Assembly: GCF_000172555.1 (NCBI RefSeq)
Contig: NZ_ABOX02000023.1
Coordinates: 42,381 to 106,380 of the forward strand
Length of the DNA: 64,000 nucleotides
Direction: 5' to 3'
Source: Pedosphaera parvula Ellin514
GTDB lineage: Bacteria > Verrucomicrobiota > Verrucomicrobiia > Limisphaerales > Pedosphaeraceae
In this document: positions 44,311 to 53,569 of the stretch, piece after piece
Layout of the letters: each line of letters begins with the position of its first letter
Position numbering within the stretch: the first letter of the stretch is position 1
Translations under genes and position numbers: made by a program
The notes under the pieces: generated by a model
Told to the model about the DNA's origin: nothing
Databases searched by the model: none
Seen by the model: the letters and a program-made list of their open reading frames with translations, nothing else

Positions 44311-45009
44311 CTAACCCAATACGCGGCACATATGCACGCCGTCCCCAATGGAAAGCAGCACTGATTGCACTCGTTTGTCTTTGGCCAGCTTGCGGTTCAA
44401 CTTATCAATCGCCTTCCCGTTCGGATGTTTGATGCGTCGCTTGGTCCCCAGCCTTCCGCCCCAGAGCATGTTATCAAATAATATCAACCCGCCGGAACGC
44501 ATTCTGGGAAGCACTAATTCGTAATAAGTGTCATAACCCGGCTTGTCTGCATCGAAGAAAGCGAAGTCGAATTTGATCCCCGGCTCTAATTTCTTTAACG
44601 AATCAGCCCCAGGTCCCAGTCTCAGTTCAATTTTTTTATCCACGCCGGCTTTCTTCCAATACTTGCGGGCAACATTGGTCCACTCCTCGCTGGCATCCAG
44701 GCAGAGCAATTTGCCGCGCTCCGGCAAACCGCGCGCAATGCAGATGGAGCTGTAACCTGTGAAGGTCCCTATCTCGATGGCGTGTTTGGCGCCAATCGCG
44801 GCCACCAACATGGTCATGAAACTTCCCTGATCTCGTCCAATGGACATATGGGAATCTGCCTCAAATTTCTTTTGCGTTTCCGCCCGCAATGCATTCAACA
44901 CGGCGTCCCCCTCCCGACTGCGCGCGTCAATCAGGTAGGTATAAAGCTTCTCGTTGAGCGGAACGTACTTCAATCCTTTGGTCCTACGATGCTTAAGGTG
45001 TGGCTTCAT
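44311..45009 (-). CDS. SAM-dependent O-methyltransferase (caffeoyl-CoA type)
   Basis: The 232-residue product starts at ATG 45009, one base after the stop of tag. It has the class I methyltransferase motif AIEIGTFTGYSSICIARGL near residues 75-95, LCLDASEEWTNVARKYWKKAG, FDFAFFDADKPGYDTYYELVL (Asp-Ala-Asp metal site) and GGLILFDNMLWGG. These are signatures of the caffeoyl-CoA/catechol O-methyltransferase family (Methyltransf_3). The acceptor substrate is unknown. Confidence 0.92.
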   Translation of the reverse strand: MKPHLKHRRTKGLKYVPLNEKLYTYLIDARSREGDAVLNALRAETQKKFEADSHMSIGRDQGSFMTMLVAAIGAKHAIEIGTFTGYSSICIARGLPERGKLLCLDASEEWTNVARKYWKKAGVDKKIELRLGPGADSLKKLEPGIKFDFAFFDADKPGYDTYYELVLPRMRSGGLILFDNMLWGGRLGTKRRIKHPNGKAIDKLNRKLAKDKRVQSVLLSIGDGVHMCRVLG

Positions 45010-45010
45010 G

Positions 45011-45571
45011 TTATTTGCGCTTCTTGAATTTAAAACAATCTGTCGTGTGATCATTCACCATCCCGGTCGCCTGCATAAAGGCATAACAAATGGTGGACCC
45101 GACGAATTTAAACCCTCGCTTCAGCAAATCCTTGCTCATCGCGTCCGATTCCGCCGTTCGGGCTGGAATCTCCTTCGTTGTGGGCCACGCGTTGAGTATC
45201 GGTTTGCCTCCCACGAATTGCCAGATGTACTTATCAAAGGAGCCAAATTCCTTTTGCACGGCGAGAAATGCCTTTGCATTGGTGATGGTGGACGCAATTT
45301 TCAGCCGGTTACGAACAATGCCCGGATCAGCCAAAAGCTGCTCTACCTTTCGTTCCTCATACTTTGCAACCAATAGAGGATCGAACTGATCGAAGACTTT
45401 TCGATAATGCTCACGCTTCTGTAAAATAGTGTTCCAACTGAGACCCGCCTGCGCCCCTTCCAGCACGATGAACTCAAATAATTTCCTGTCATCATGCTCC
45501 GGCACGCCCCATTCCTCGTCATGATAGCAGACCATCAATTCACTTTTTGCCCAAGCACATCTCGTTTTCAT
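45011..45571 (-). CDS. tag: DNA-3-methyladenine glycosylase I
   Basis: The 186-residue product matches Tag along its length: RCAWAKSELMVCYHDEEWGVP, FEFIVLEGAQAGLSWNTILQKR, FVGGKPILNAW and FKFVGSTICYAFMQATGMVNDH. The zinc-binding Cys and His (Cys3 or Cys14; the terminal HTTDC) are in place. Tag removes 3-methyladenine from alkylated DNA. The O-methyltransferase follows by one base; another alkylation repair gene (ogt) lies 12 kb away. Confidence 0.96.
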   Translation of the reverse strand: MKTRCAWAKSELMVCYHDEEWGVPEHDDRKLFEFIVLEGAQAGLSWNTILQKREHYRKVFDQFDPLLVAKYEERKVEQLLADPGIVRNRLKIASTITNAKAFLAVQKEFGSFDKYIWQFVGGKPILNAWPTTKEIPARTAESDAMSKDLLKRGFKFVGSTICYAFMQATGMVNDHTTDCFKFKKRK

Positions 45572-45676
45572 CAATCTCGGCAGGATTGCACCACGAACGA
45601 ATTAAATTGGGAACACTTTAATTTGAGCAAATTTCCCATTGCCAGTTTCACCCCCGTTTGTCCCAATAGCAGCCAT

Positions 45677-47353
45677 ATGCGTCAACTGATGCCACTCATC
45701 CTCCTAAGTATCCTCTGCGGCGCGACTTCGTCATTCGCCGATGCAGATACCAACTCCATTACCGTGGAAACCGTTACTCAGGCGGCCAGGTTGACTGGCT
45801 TGCAGTTCTCAGATGCCAAATATCGACTCATGCTTCCCGGACTCCGGGACCAGGTTGCCTCGTATGAGGTGCTGCGAAAATTTCCCCTCTCCAACGCCGT
45901 TCCTTCGGCAATGTTGTTCAACCCAATTCCAGTCGGCGCAAAATTTGATGTGCACCGCAAAAAATTCAAGCCAGCCTCGCCGGGAAAGGTGCAGCTGCCG
46001 AAAAACATGGATGAACTGGCTTATTATTCCATTGGTGAACTGGGTGCATTGATTAAATCCCGCCAGATAACCTCTGTTCAACTCACGAGCTTCTTCCTGG
46101 AGCGATTGAAACGCTACGGCCCCAAGCTGGAATGCATCGTCACGCTTACCGAAAGCCTGGCCCTGCAGCAAGCGCGGCAGGCTGACAAGGAAATTGCCGC
46201 CGGAAAATACCGCGGTCCGCTCCATGGCATTCCGTTCGGGGTAAAAGACCTGCTCACGACCAAAGGTATTCCCACCACGTGGGGAACTGCTCCATATAAG
46301 AACCAAATTATCGACGAGGACGCCACCGTTGTAAAACGACTTCAGGACGCCGGTGCCATTCTCGTCGCCAAACTCAGCATGGGTGAACTCGCGTGGGGTG
46401 AAGTTTGGTATGGCGGCATGACACGCAACCCTTGGAATCTTAAAGACGGCTCCAGCGGTTCCTCTGCTGGTCCGGCAGCCGCCACCTCCGCCGGTCTTGT
46501 TCCCTTCGCCATCGGTTCTGAAACGCATGGCTCCATCATCTCTCCTTGTGACCGTTGCGGCATCACAGGCCTGCGCCCCTCTTATGGTCGAATCAGCCGC
46601 ACTGGGGCGATGGCCTTGACCTGGTCGATGGATAAACTTGGTCCCATTTGCCGCACAGTCGAAGATTGCGCCATTGTATTCAACACTATCTACGGCCCGG
46701 ACGGCATCGACCAGACTCTGTGCGATCTTCCCTTCAATTATGAAGCCAAAGCCCGGTGGCAGAAACTTCGCATCGCCTACTTGAAGAAGGATTTTGAAAA
46801 TGAAAAAGGCGAGCGTAAAGAAAATGATGCCGCGACTCTCGCGAAGCTTCGTTCGCTCGGGGCGACCCTCGTTCCTATCGAACTTCCAAAACTTCCGATT
46901 CACGACATCTCATTCGTCATCTCTGTGGAAGGGGCCGCCGCTTTTGATGATCTCACCATCAGCGGTCGCGATGATCTCATGAAACGTCAGGGTCAACATA
47001 CATGGCCCAATGCTTTTCGTGAGGCACGTCTCTTCCCGGCAGTAGAGTACATCCAGGCTACTCGTGTCCGCTACCTCCTGATTCAGGAAACCGCTCGCGT
47101 TCTGAAGGACGTCGATGTTTTCGTTGCGCCTTCACTTGCCGGCGACAGCGAATTGCTCACCAATCTCACCGGTCATCCATGCGTCGTCGTGCCCAATGGC
47201 TTCTCCAAGGCTGGCACTCCTACGAGCATTTGTTTTATTGGCAATCTGTTCAAAGAAGCTGAAATTCTCGAAATTGCCAAAGCTTATCAGGATTCCACAG
47301 ACTTCCATAAAAAACATCCCGACCTCGATAAGGAGCGTTTAGTCAAAGAGTGA
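45677..47353 (+). CDS. Exported amidase-signature hydrolase
   Basis: The 558-residue product starts at ATG 45677 with a signal peptide (LILLSILCGATSSFA). An N-terminal extension of about 100 residues is followed by the amidase-signature domain: Lys190 in HGIPFGVKDLLTTKG, the GSSGSSAGPAAATSAG region near 258-272 and the nucleophile Ser286 in GSETHGSIISP, the Ser-Ser-Lys triad. Such enzymes hydrolyse amides; a periplasmic one could act on peptides or amino-sugar derivatives. Its end overlaps the convergent radical SAM gene by 15 bases. Confidence 0.93.
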   Translation: MRQLMPLILLSILCGATSSFADADTNSITVETVTQAARLTGLQFSDAKYRLMLPGLRDQVASYEVLRKFPLSNAVPSAMLFNPIPVGAKFDVHRKKFKPASPGKVQLPKNMDELAYYSIGELGALIKSRQITSVQLTSFFLERLKRYGPKLECIVTLTESLALQQARQADKEIAAGKYRGPLHGIPFGVKDLLTTKGIPTTWGTAPYKNQIIDEDATVVKRLQDAGAILVAKLSMGELAWGEVWYGGMTRNPWNLKDGSSGSSAGPAAATSAGLVPFAIGSETHGSIISPCDRCGITGLRPSYGRISRTGAMALTWSMDKLGPICRTVEDCAIVFNTIYGPDGIDQTLCDLPFNYEAKARWQKLRIAYLKKDFENEKGERKENDAATLAKLRSLGATLVPIELPKLPIHDISFVISVEGAAAFDDLTISGRDDLMKRQGQHTWPNAFREARLFPAVEYIQATRVRYLLIQETARVLKDVDVFVAPSLAGDSELLTNLTGHPCVVVPNGFSKAGTPTSICFIGNLFKEAEILEIAKAYQDSTDFHKKHPDLDKERLVKE

Positions 47354-48400
47354 CAACTGATCCTTCTCGACGCGCCGAAACGCGGCCGTGGAAAGATCAG
47401 GTTGATTTCCTTCAATCCCCGCCTTGCGCCGCGCCACCGTGAAGAGCGCTTCAATCTGGTCGGCAAATAATCCCTCACCACGCATGCGTGACCCAAATTG
47501 CGAGTCATTGAGCTTACCCCCACGTAGGGCACGTATTCGATTCAAAACCTTTTCTTTGCGATCTGGAAAGTGGCGTTCCAGCCATTCTTCAAACAACGGT
47601 GCTACCGCCAGAGGCAGACGCAGGGTTACATAACCTGCAAATTTTGCCCCCACCTTGACCGCCGCGGAAATGATCGCAGGAATCTCGTGGTCGGTGAGTC
47701 CAGGAATGATGGGTGAAACCAGAATACCCGTGGGAATTCCCGCCTTGCTCAACGCCTCGATCGCAGCCAGCCTGCTGGCCGGAGGCGAGGTGCGTGGCTC
47801 CATCACTTTTCTGAGTTCTGTGTCTAATGATGTCACCGAGATAAAAACCACCGCCGCCTGATAACGTGCCATTTCCGATAACAAATCAATGTCGCGTGTC
47901 ACCAAATGATTCTTGGTAATAATCGCCACCGGGTTGCGAAAATCCCGCAAGACCTCCAAACACTGGCGGGTTAGTTTCAAGCGACGCTCCACCGGTTGAT
48001 AACAATCGGTCACACCGCTCATGGCCAATACTTTGGGCTGCCATTTTGGAGCAGCCAGTTCCGCCCTCAGCAGTTTGGCCGCATCCAGTTTCACCATGAT
48101 GCGGGTTTCAAAATCAAGGCCGGCTGAAAACCCCAAATACTCATGCGTGGGCCGGGCATAACAATAAATGCACCCGTGCTCGCAACCACGATAAGCGTTC
48201 ACGCTCGCTTCGAACCCCACATCCGGACTGTCGTTATTGGTAATGATCGTGCTGGAGGTATCCTTCAAAAACTGGGTTCTGGGTAAGGCATCCTCCTCCG
48301 GATTCCAATCTGCATCCCGTTCCAAATGGATTTTTTCAAACCGGTTGGCTGGATTACCGGCGGTGCCTCGGGAGGGTTTTGAATTGATGCTGCTATGCAT
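47339..48400 (-). CDS. Radical SAM protein, PA0069/SplB-like family
   Basis: The 353-residue product carries the cluster motif CEHGCIYCYARPTHEYLG (CxxxCxxC) near residues 72-79, preceded by VNAYRGC. VLAMSGVTDCYQPVE and ISVTSLDTELRKVMEPRTSPP are typical of the PA0069 family related to spore photoproduct lyase. The extreme C-terminus is DQLSLFD; QLSLF is the consensus peptide that binds the DNA polymerase sliding clamp. Together this suggests a DNA-linked repair role, which is inference because the family's substrate is unknown to me. It converges with the amidase gene, overlapping by 15 bases. Confidence 0.92.
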   Translation of the reverse strand: MHSSINSKPSRGTAGNPANRFEKIHLERDADWNPEEDALPRTQFLKDTSSTIITNNDSPDVGFEASVNAYRGCEHGCIYCYARPTHEYLGFSAGLDFETRIMVKLDAAKLLRAELAAPKWQPKVLAMSGVTDCYQPVERRLKLTRQCLEVLRDFRNPVAIITKNHLVTRDIDLLSEMARYQAAVVFISVTSLDTELRKVMEPRTSPPASRLAAIEALSKAGIPTGILVSPIIPGLTDHEIPAIISAAVKVGAKFAGYVTLRLPLAVAPLFEEWLERHFPDRKEKVLNRIRALRGGKLNDSQFGSRMRGEGLFADQIEALFTVARRKAGIEGNQPDLSTAAFRRVEKDQLSLFD

Positions 48401-48488
48401 TTCGGAAGAATCATAGCCTATCTTCCACTAAATGGAATCCGCCAACATTATTGTCCCAGGTTACCGACCTGTGCGCCTGAACAATGAA

Positions 48489-50753
48489 TTATGCAGCCGT
48501 CAAGACCCTGGTGATGGCCGCGCGGAATTCCGCCAGGGTAAACGGCTTGGAAAGACATATTTTATCCCGGGATTTCAGGTATTCCTGGGCTTTCTCGTTT
48601 ACCACATCACCGGTGATAAAAATCAATCTGCGAGACATCTCTGGATTCTTTTCGCGCAACTTTTCGTAAACCTCCTGGCCGTTCAACCCGGGCATTTTCC
48701 AGTCGCATAACGCCAGGTCGTAGCGGCAGTTGGCCATGCAAGACAAAGCCGTTTCGCCATCACGTGCCACATCCACCTGGTAACCATTGAGTGTCAATGC
48801 CTCTTTAATCATTTGCAAAATTGAATCCTCGTCATCAACAACCAGCACCCGCTTGCCTAAACCTTCCTTGGTTGGCTGCGTCTGTGGCAGAACCGCCACT
48901 GCTTCGGGCTTGGCCGCGAAATCCCGCGTAATGGGCAAATCAATGGTAAAGCTTGCGCCTTCACCGTGTTTGCTCTGCGGCGTGATGGTGCCTCCATGCT
49001 CCGTCACAATGCCATAGCAGATGCTTAAGCCCAGCCCTGTTCCCTTGCCAACCTCCTTGGTCGTAAAAAACGGAACAAACAGCTTCTTCAAATTGTCAGC
49101 GGAAATGCCCGGACCATTGTCTTGAAAGATAACTCGCACACGATCATCCACCACCTGGCTGGTGATGCAAATCCGGCCCCTGGTCTGACGCACCTCCATC
49201 GCCTGGCGCGCATTATTTATTATATTTAAAAATACTTGTTGCATCTGATGTTGATCTACGAGGGTTGGCGGGAGGTTCGGGTCCAATGCGGTGATCACCT
49301 CAATATTGCTGGTGCGCAGTTGATACTGCACAATCTCAATGGCCGATTCCAAAACCGTATTAACGCTCAACACCTTCCGCTCCGGCAGATGTTTACGGGC
49401 AAAGCTTAACAAACCGGCCACAATCTTTTGACAGCGCTTGGCGCTCTTGAAAATCATGTCGAGAAAGCGTCGATGCTGCTCCGGCAACTCGGATTGTTGA
49501 AGAATCTCGGCAAAACCCATCACCGACGTAAGCGGGTTATTCAGCTCGTGCGCCACACCCGCCACAAATTCGCCGATGCCTGAAAGCTTCTCACTTTGGA
49601 TCAACTGGTTCTGAGTGGCTTTAAGGGTTTCCACGGTTTTTTCCAATTGTTCGCGTGATGTCTTCACGTTCTCAATCATTTGATTGAATACCGCAGCCAG
49701 TTCGCCATATTCATCCTTGGAAGTGACTTCCACGTGTTTTGAAAAATCTCCACGGCCCACCGCTTCAGCACTCGCACGCAACTGACGAAGGGGTTTCGTA
49801 ACGGTCCGAATGCAGAGCCAAACCGCAAGGATTCCCACCAAAATGCCGACCAGACTGACAAACATCAGCAGGCTTTGCGTCGACTGAAGCGTTGCCAAAG
49901 ATTGCTCGTAGGAAGAAAGCAGAATGTATCCAAGCTTCCCTCCTCCATTAATTGAACCGAAATGTCCGACTCTGCACAGGTAATGCTCATTATTTATGGC
50001 AATTTCCTTGGCCGATGATCCGGCCTCATCTGTGTCGTTGGACAATTGTTTAAATTTTGCAACCATGGATGGACTCAACTCCGATTTTGTGAGGCTGGAG
50101 GCGACGATCTGATCCTCCGCCAGAAAGACGATCTTGCTGCCGGTTAATTGCTCGACTTGAAGGGCCAGAGTATTCCCAATTTCAATGCCAAAGGTAATCG
50201 CGCCCACAGCATCACCTGCCCCTTTGGCTGGAATCGATACCACATCAAAGAAAGTTCCCCCGACACGGATCGTCTCCACAGCCGCCCCGCCGTCCAACGC
50301 CCGTTGTATGACCGCTCTGCTTGCAGCTTCGAATTCAGACAGGCCCAGTTTGGGATAGACGCTCGCCCCGCCATATCTTTTGCCGTCCTGAGTAGTACAA
50401 ATGGCTATCTTCGCGTCCCCATCCTCCCGGATCAGATCATCCAATAAAACATTCAAGGTCTTGAGCGCCGCAGAGTCCTGGGAACTGATTCTGGCAACCA
50501 CCGCCTTTACCCGTGGTTCTTTGACTACGTTGCGATAACGAGACAACAGGTTCGTAGCCAGAATGACCTGGGTATTGGTAAAGACTTTGCCGGCCGTGTC
50601 CAACTGCATGGCTGTTTGCGTGTGCAGTTGTGTTGTGATGTGGTGGTTGACAATCCACGTGGTGATGGCAATCAGCAGCACCATCACGGTAACCACCGGC
50701 ACCAAAACTTTTGCCTGAAAACTGATTTGCGCCTTTAGCGACGGTATGCTCAT
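48489..50753 (-). CDS. Hybrid sensor histidine kinase with C-terminal receiver domain
   Basis: The 754-residue product has a helix at 15-36, an outer single Cache-like sensor domain (about 40-290: AAVETIRVGGTFFDVVSIPAKG), a second helix (295-315), HAMP (about 316-368), HisKA with His402 in GVAHELNNPLTS, and HATPase_c (NIINNARQA, DNGPGI, KGTGLGLSI). A receiver with Asp684 in LCDWKMPGLNG and conserved acidic VVDDED follows. No DNA-binding domain is present, so output must pass to another protein. It ends an operon with a porin and a plastocyanin-like protein (gap 5 bases), which points to redox or metal sensing (inference). Confidence 0.94.
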   Translation of the reverse strand: MSIPSLKAQISFQAKVLVPVVTVMVLLIAITTWIVNHHITTQLHTQTAMQLDTAGKVFTNTQVILATNLLSRYRNVVKEPRVKAVVARISSQDSAALKTLNVLLDDLIREDGDAKIAICTTQDGKRYGGASVYPKLGLSEFEAASRAVIQRALDGGAAVETIRVGGTFFDVVSIPAKGAGDAVGAITFGIEIGNTLALQVEQLTGSKIVFLAEDQIVASSLTKSELSPSMVAKFKQLSNDTDEAGSSAKEIAINNEHYLCRVGHFGSINGGGKLGYILLSSYEQSLATLQSTQSLLMFVSLVGILVGILAVWLCIRTVTKPLRQLRASAEAVGRGDFSKHVEVTSKDEYGELAAVFNQMIENVKTSREQLEKTVETLKATQNQLIQSEKLSGIGEFVAGVAHELNNPLTSVMGFAEILQQSELPEQHRRFLDMIFKSAKRCQKIVAGLLSFARKHLPERKVLSVNTVLESAIEIVQYQLRTSNIEVITALDPNLPPTLVDQHQMQQVFLNIINNARQAMEVRQTRGRICITSQVVDDRVRVIFQDNGPGISADNLKKLFVPFFTTKEVGKGTGLGLSICYGIVTEHGGTITPQSKHGEGASFTIDLPITRDFAAKPEAVAVLPQTQPTKEGLGKRVLVVDDEDSILQMIKEALTLNGYQVDVARDGETALSCMANCRYDLALCDWKMPGLNGQEVYEKLREKNPEMSRRLIFITGDVVNEKAQEYLKSRDKICLSKPFTLAEFRAAITRVLTAA

Positions 50754-50758
50754 GACTG

Positions 50759-51451
50759 CTAATACTTGGGTAAATTTTTAATTCCTAGGGTGAAGTCCAG
50801 CTTCACCTCTCCATTTTCGGGGACAGTGATCGTCTTATATTCCTTGGGCATGCGTTCATGCCAGGCAACCAGCTTATAGGTTCCAGCAGGGACATCGGTG
50901 ATTCTATACGTCCCTTTTTCACTGGTTGCGAAGTAGGGATTTTCCAACACCAGCACCACACAACTCATGCTGGAATGGATGGAGCAGAACACATCCACCT
51001 GACCAACCGTGTCGAACAACACGTGCTTGCTCTCTCCCTTGCCATACAGATCAAGATCAAACGGCTTCGCCTCGGAATAGGAGAAGACATTATGCAGAAT
51101 ATCATCATTGTTGGGCCATTCCACGGTGGTATTCTTCACGATTGGAAGAACATGCGGCGCAAAGGTGGCCCCCTTCTGTGACACCCTCTTTTGAGTAACC
51201 ACTTGCACCGGCTTGGAAGGGGCAGCTTGATTGGTGCCTACCAGCCCTTCAATGTAGATCACGAAATCTCTCATTCCCGCGTAATCAACTTTTTCAGCAT
51301 GTTTCAAAGCGTGGCTGTCGTATTTGCCCCCTTGCATGCTTTGCCCGGCTTCCGCTCTCCCTTCAGCGTGCACGGTGCCGACGATTGTGCCTGCCTTCAA
51401 AGTCCCGGCCACAAATTCGCCAATTAAAAGAAAAAGGATAAAACGTTTCAT
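50759..51451 (-). CDS. Secreted plastocyanin-like copper protein with carboxypeptidase regulatory-like domain
   Basis: The 230-residue product has a signal peptide (RFILFLLIGEFVAGTLKA). A cupredoxin-like domain carries the type 1 copper ligands His120 (DILHNVFSY), Cys156 and His159 (FCSIHSSM) and Met162. A beta-sandwich tail follows (GTYRITDVPAGTYKLVAWHERMP), typical of carboxypeptidase regulatory-like domains. The domain resembles that of 'methylamine utilization'-type cupredoxins. It lies two bases after the porin gene and five bases before a hybrid kinase. It may carry electrons or sense copper in the periplasm. Confidence 0.88.
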   Translation of the reverse strand: MKRFILFLLIGEFVAGTLKAGTIVGTVHAEGRAEAGQSMQGGKYDSHALKHAEKVDYAGMRDFVIYIEGLVGTNQAAPSKPVQVVTQKRVSQKGATFAPHVLPIVKNTTVEWPNNDDILHNVFSYSEAKPFDLDLYGKGESKHVLFDTVGQVDVFCSIHSSMSCVVLVLENPYFATSEKGTYRITDVPAGTYKLVAWHERMPKEYKTITVPENGEVKLDFTLGIKNLPKY

Positions 51452-51453
51452 GG

Positions 51454-52797
51454 TTAGAATCTGAATGCGGCCTCCAATGCGAAAACGTTTTCATGAGTTC
51501 GTTTCTCCCCGTCCAATTCCTTGCCTTGATTAAAGGAATATTCTCCTTTCGCTAAAAGGTTTGGACTAAAGTGATAACCCAACCCCAGGCTCAAACGCCA
51601 GTAATCCGTCGTCAGGCGCCCGAACATGAAGGTGCCCACGTCGCCATTGCCCACAATTGGAAATCCGCCGGTTGCAAACATCTGGCTGAAGCGAGCCGCA
51701 CCGTAGAATTTGCGAGTGATGTCCTTAACACCCTCAACATAGTAGTAGTAAACATCACGATGATTTCGGCCGGCAGGATCATTGTCTGCATAGTTGAGGT
51801 AGCCTCCGGCCCCTCTGAGTTGAAGTCCTGAAAAGGTCATCACCACATCTCCCTCCGCCAGATTTGCATGGAAGCGCGTCGTTTGGGTTGAGCCAATCGA
51901 CCGAATCCACCCATTGCCAAACCACATTTCTGAGAGCGAATCCTTGTTGGCGTCCAGATCACCGGTCCGCATGCCGCTCACGCTCACGTGCAGCCACCTG
52001 GCGGGATCGTATCCAAAGCGTCCAACCACGGCTTTGTCCGCATTGAAGTCACGGGTAGTTGCGATTCCTCCGTTCTGTACCGCGGCCACATAGCTGAACT
52101 TCCCCAAGCTCCCGTAAAGTTCCACCCCTTCATCCACCCCCCAAATGTCACTCAAGGAATGTGAAATGAGGGGATTATCAATGGCGTATCGATAAAGGTA
52201 TTCCTCGCCAAAGGGAATGTAGAACCGCCCCAGTCTCAAATTGACCTGACGGTCCTGCCCCCAGATTTGGGACAAATTCTCCCAATCGAGATAAAGTTCT
52301 CCCACGCGCACATCCAGATCGTTCTCATCGCGGGCGGCAAGATTCAGCTCACCAAAGAAATAAACGTTGTTCCAAATGGGAGCGTCTACAAACAGTTTTG
52401 CTTCATCGATACGAAACTCGGCATTGGGAGTGGATCCATGGCTTTCCGAATGAAAAAAGGCCACCCCGCCTTCGCCCCCTATTTGCACTTTGCCAAAGTG
52501 AATGGACCCGCCGGATTGTGCAGGCGTATCACTTCCCTCTTTTTCTTTTAAATCAGTGATTTGACGATCGTGGGTCGCATTAACCTCCTGAATCTCCGCC
52601 ACCTTGTGAGTGAGGGAATCAATCAATTGCTGCTGCTTGCGTAACTGCTCCTGTAAAGCCTCATTTTGCCTTTGTAACTGCAAAATCTGATCGCTTGTAA
52701 CCGGTGCGTCGGCAGCTCCAATGCCCGTCCCCGAAACAAGAAAAAAACCTGTCATGCATCCCCAAAGGGCTGTTCGCATTCCAAGTTTTTCGGTCAT
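51454..52797 (-). CDS. Outer-membrane porin with N-terminal coiled coil
   Basis: The 447-residue product has a signal peptide (RTALWGCMTGFFLVSGTGIG), a coiled coil (ILQLQRQNEALQEQLRKQQQLIDSL) and a barrel of alternating strands. Recognisable segments are FRIDEAKLFVDAPI, NLRLGRFYIPFGEEYLY and repeated GYHFSPNL-like strands; it ends in FALEAAFRF with the C-terminal Phe of outer-membrane proteins. The pattern resembles phosphate-selective (OprO/OprP-like) porins, but the ion is not known. It opens the operon with the cupredoxin and hybrid kinase genes. Confidence 0.88.
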   Translation of the reverse strand: MTEKLGMRTALWGCMTGFFLVSGTGIGAADAPVTSDQILQLQRQNEALQEQLRKQQQLIDSLTHKVAEIQEVNATHDRQITDLKEKEGSDTPAQSGGSIHFGKVQIGGEGGVAFFHSESHGSTPNAEFRIDEAKLFVDAPIWNNVYFFGELNLAARDENDLDVRVGELYLDWENLSQIWGQDRQVNLRLGRFYIPFGEEYLYRYAIDNPLISHSLSDIWGVDEGVELYGSLGKFSYVAAVQNGGIATTRDFNADKAVVGRFGYDPARWLHVSVSGMRTGDLDANKDSLSEMWFGNGWIRSIGSTQTTRFHANLAEGDVVMTFSGLQLRGAGGYLNYADNDPAGRNHRDVYYYYVEGVKDITRKFYGAARFSQMFATGGFPIVGNGDVGTFMFGRLTTDYWRLSLGLGYHFSPNLLAKGEYSFNQGKELDGEKRTHENVFALEAAFRF

Positions 52798-53182
52798 GGA
52801 ACAGCTCTAAAGCAACAAACGTGCCTGCTTGTTCTTTGACATCCCGGAATTCGAAAAAAATGCAACCACCCGCGGGCTCGCTGAAAATCTTGCACAAGCT
52901 GTCCAGCATTTGTCCACTCTCGTAGAGACCTACGACAGGATTCCGCGCTTCACAATGCTGAATACCCTGCTTGCCCAAAACTGGGACACTGCTCTCAACC
53001 TCAAAATTTGCATTACTGATAATTAATGAGTGCACAGTTTTTTTGCATGTCTCTTCAAAATGACATTGCCGAAGCACTCTTCAGTTCTCGATCTCGCATC
53101 CATTTCCAACCCGGGGTCGCCATCATCGAGCTTGCGCCGAGTCCCCGGAGGGAATATTTTCGGTCCGCCCTTGTTTCCAACT

Positions 53183-53569
53183 ATGAATATTTTTACTCTC
53201 TGCTCTGTTGCCTTCCTCGGACTTGCCTTGACCGCGTTCGCCGCCGACGCTGCGCCACAAAAGGAAAAACTGCGCCACGTGGTTTCTTTCAAGTTCAAGG
53301 ACACAACCACGAAGGAACAGATCAAACAAGTGGAGGATGCTTTTCGCGACTTGAAGAAAAAGATTCCTCACGTCCAATCAATCGAATGGGGCACCAATGT
53401 CAGTCCCGAAAAATTGGACAAAGGTTTTACTCATTGCTTTCTGGTCACCTTTGGCAGCGAAAAGGATCGCGACGCCTACCTCGTTCATCCTGAGCACAAA
53501 AAATTCGTCGAGTTTGCACTTCCGTTGATTGGCGATGCCTTCGTCCTGGACTTCTGGGCTAAGGACTAG
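53183..53569 (+). CDS. Secreted Dabb (stress-responsive alpha/beta barrel) protein
   Basis: The 128-residue product from ATG 53183 has a signal peptide (IFTLCSVAFLGLALTAFA) and a Dabb domain: LRHVVSFKFKDTTTKEQIKQV, then VQSIEWGTNVSPEKL, HCFLVTFGSEKDRDAYLVHPEHKKF. The Dabb domain is a dimeric ferredoxin-like barrel found in stress proteins and cyclases; secreted versions have no assigned role. The gene stands between the porin operon and a repeat element. Confidence 0.88.
   Translation: MNIFTLCSVAFLGLALTAFAADAAPQKEKLRHVVSFKFKDTTTKEQIKQVEDAFRDLKKKIPHVQSIEWGTNVSPEKLDKGFTHCFLVTFGSEKDRDAYLVHPEHKKFVEFALPLIGDAFVLDFWAKD

Noticed and set aside
52661..53077. 138-residue minus-strand frame upstream of the porin
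   Set aside because: Overlaps the porin N-terminus in another frame and shows no domain; the porin signal peptide and coiled coil are clearly the real frame.
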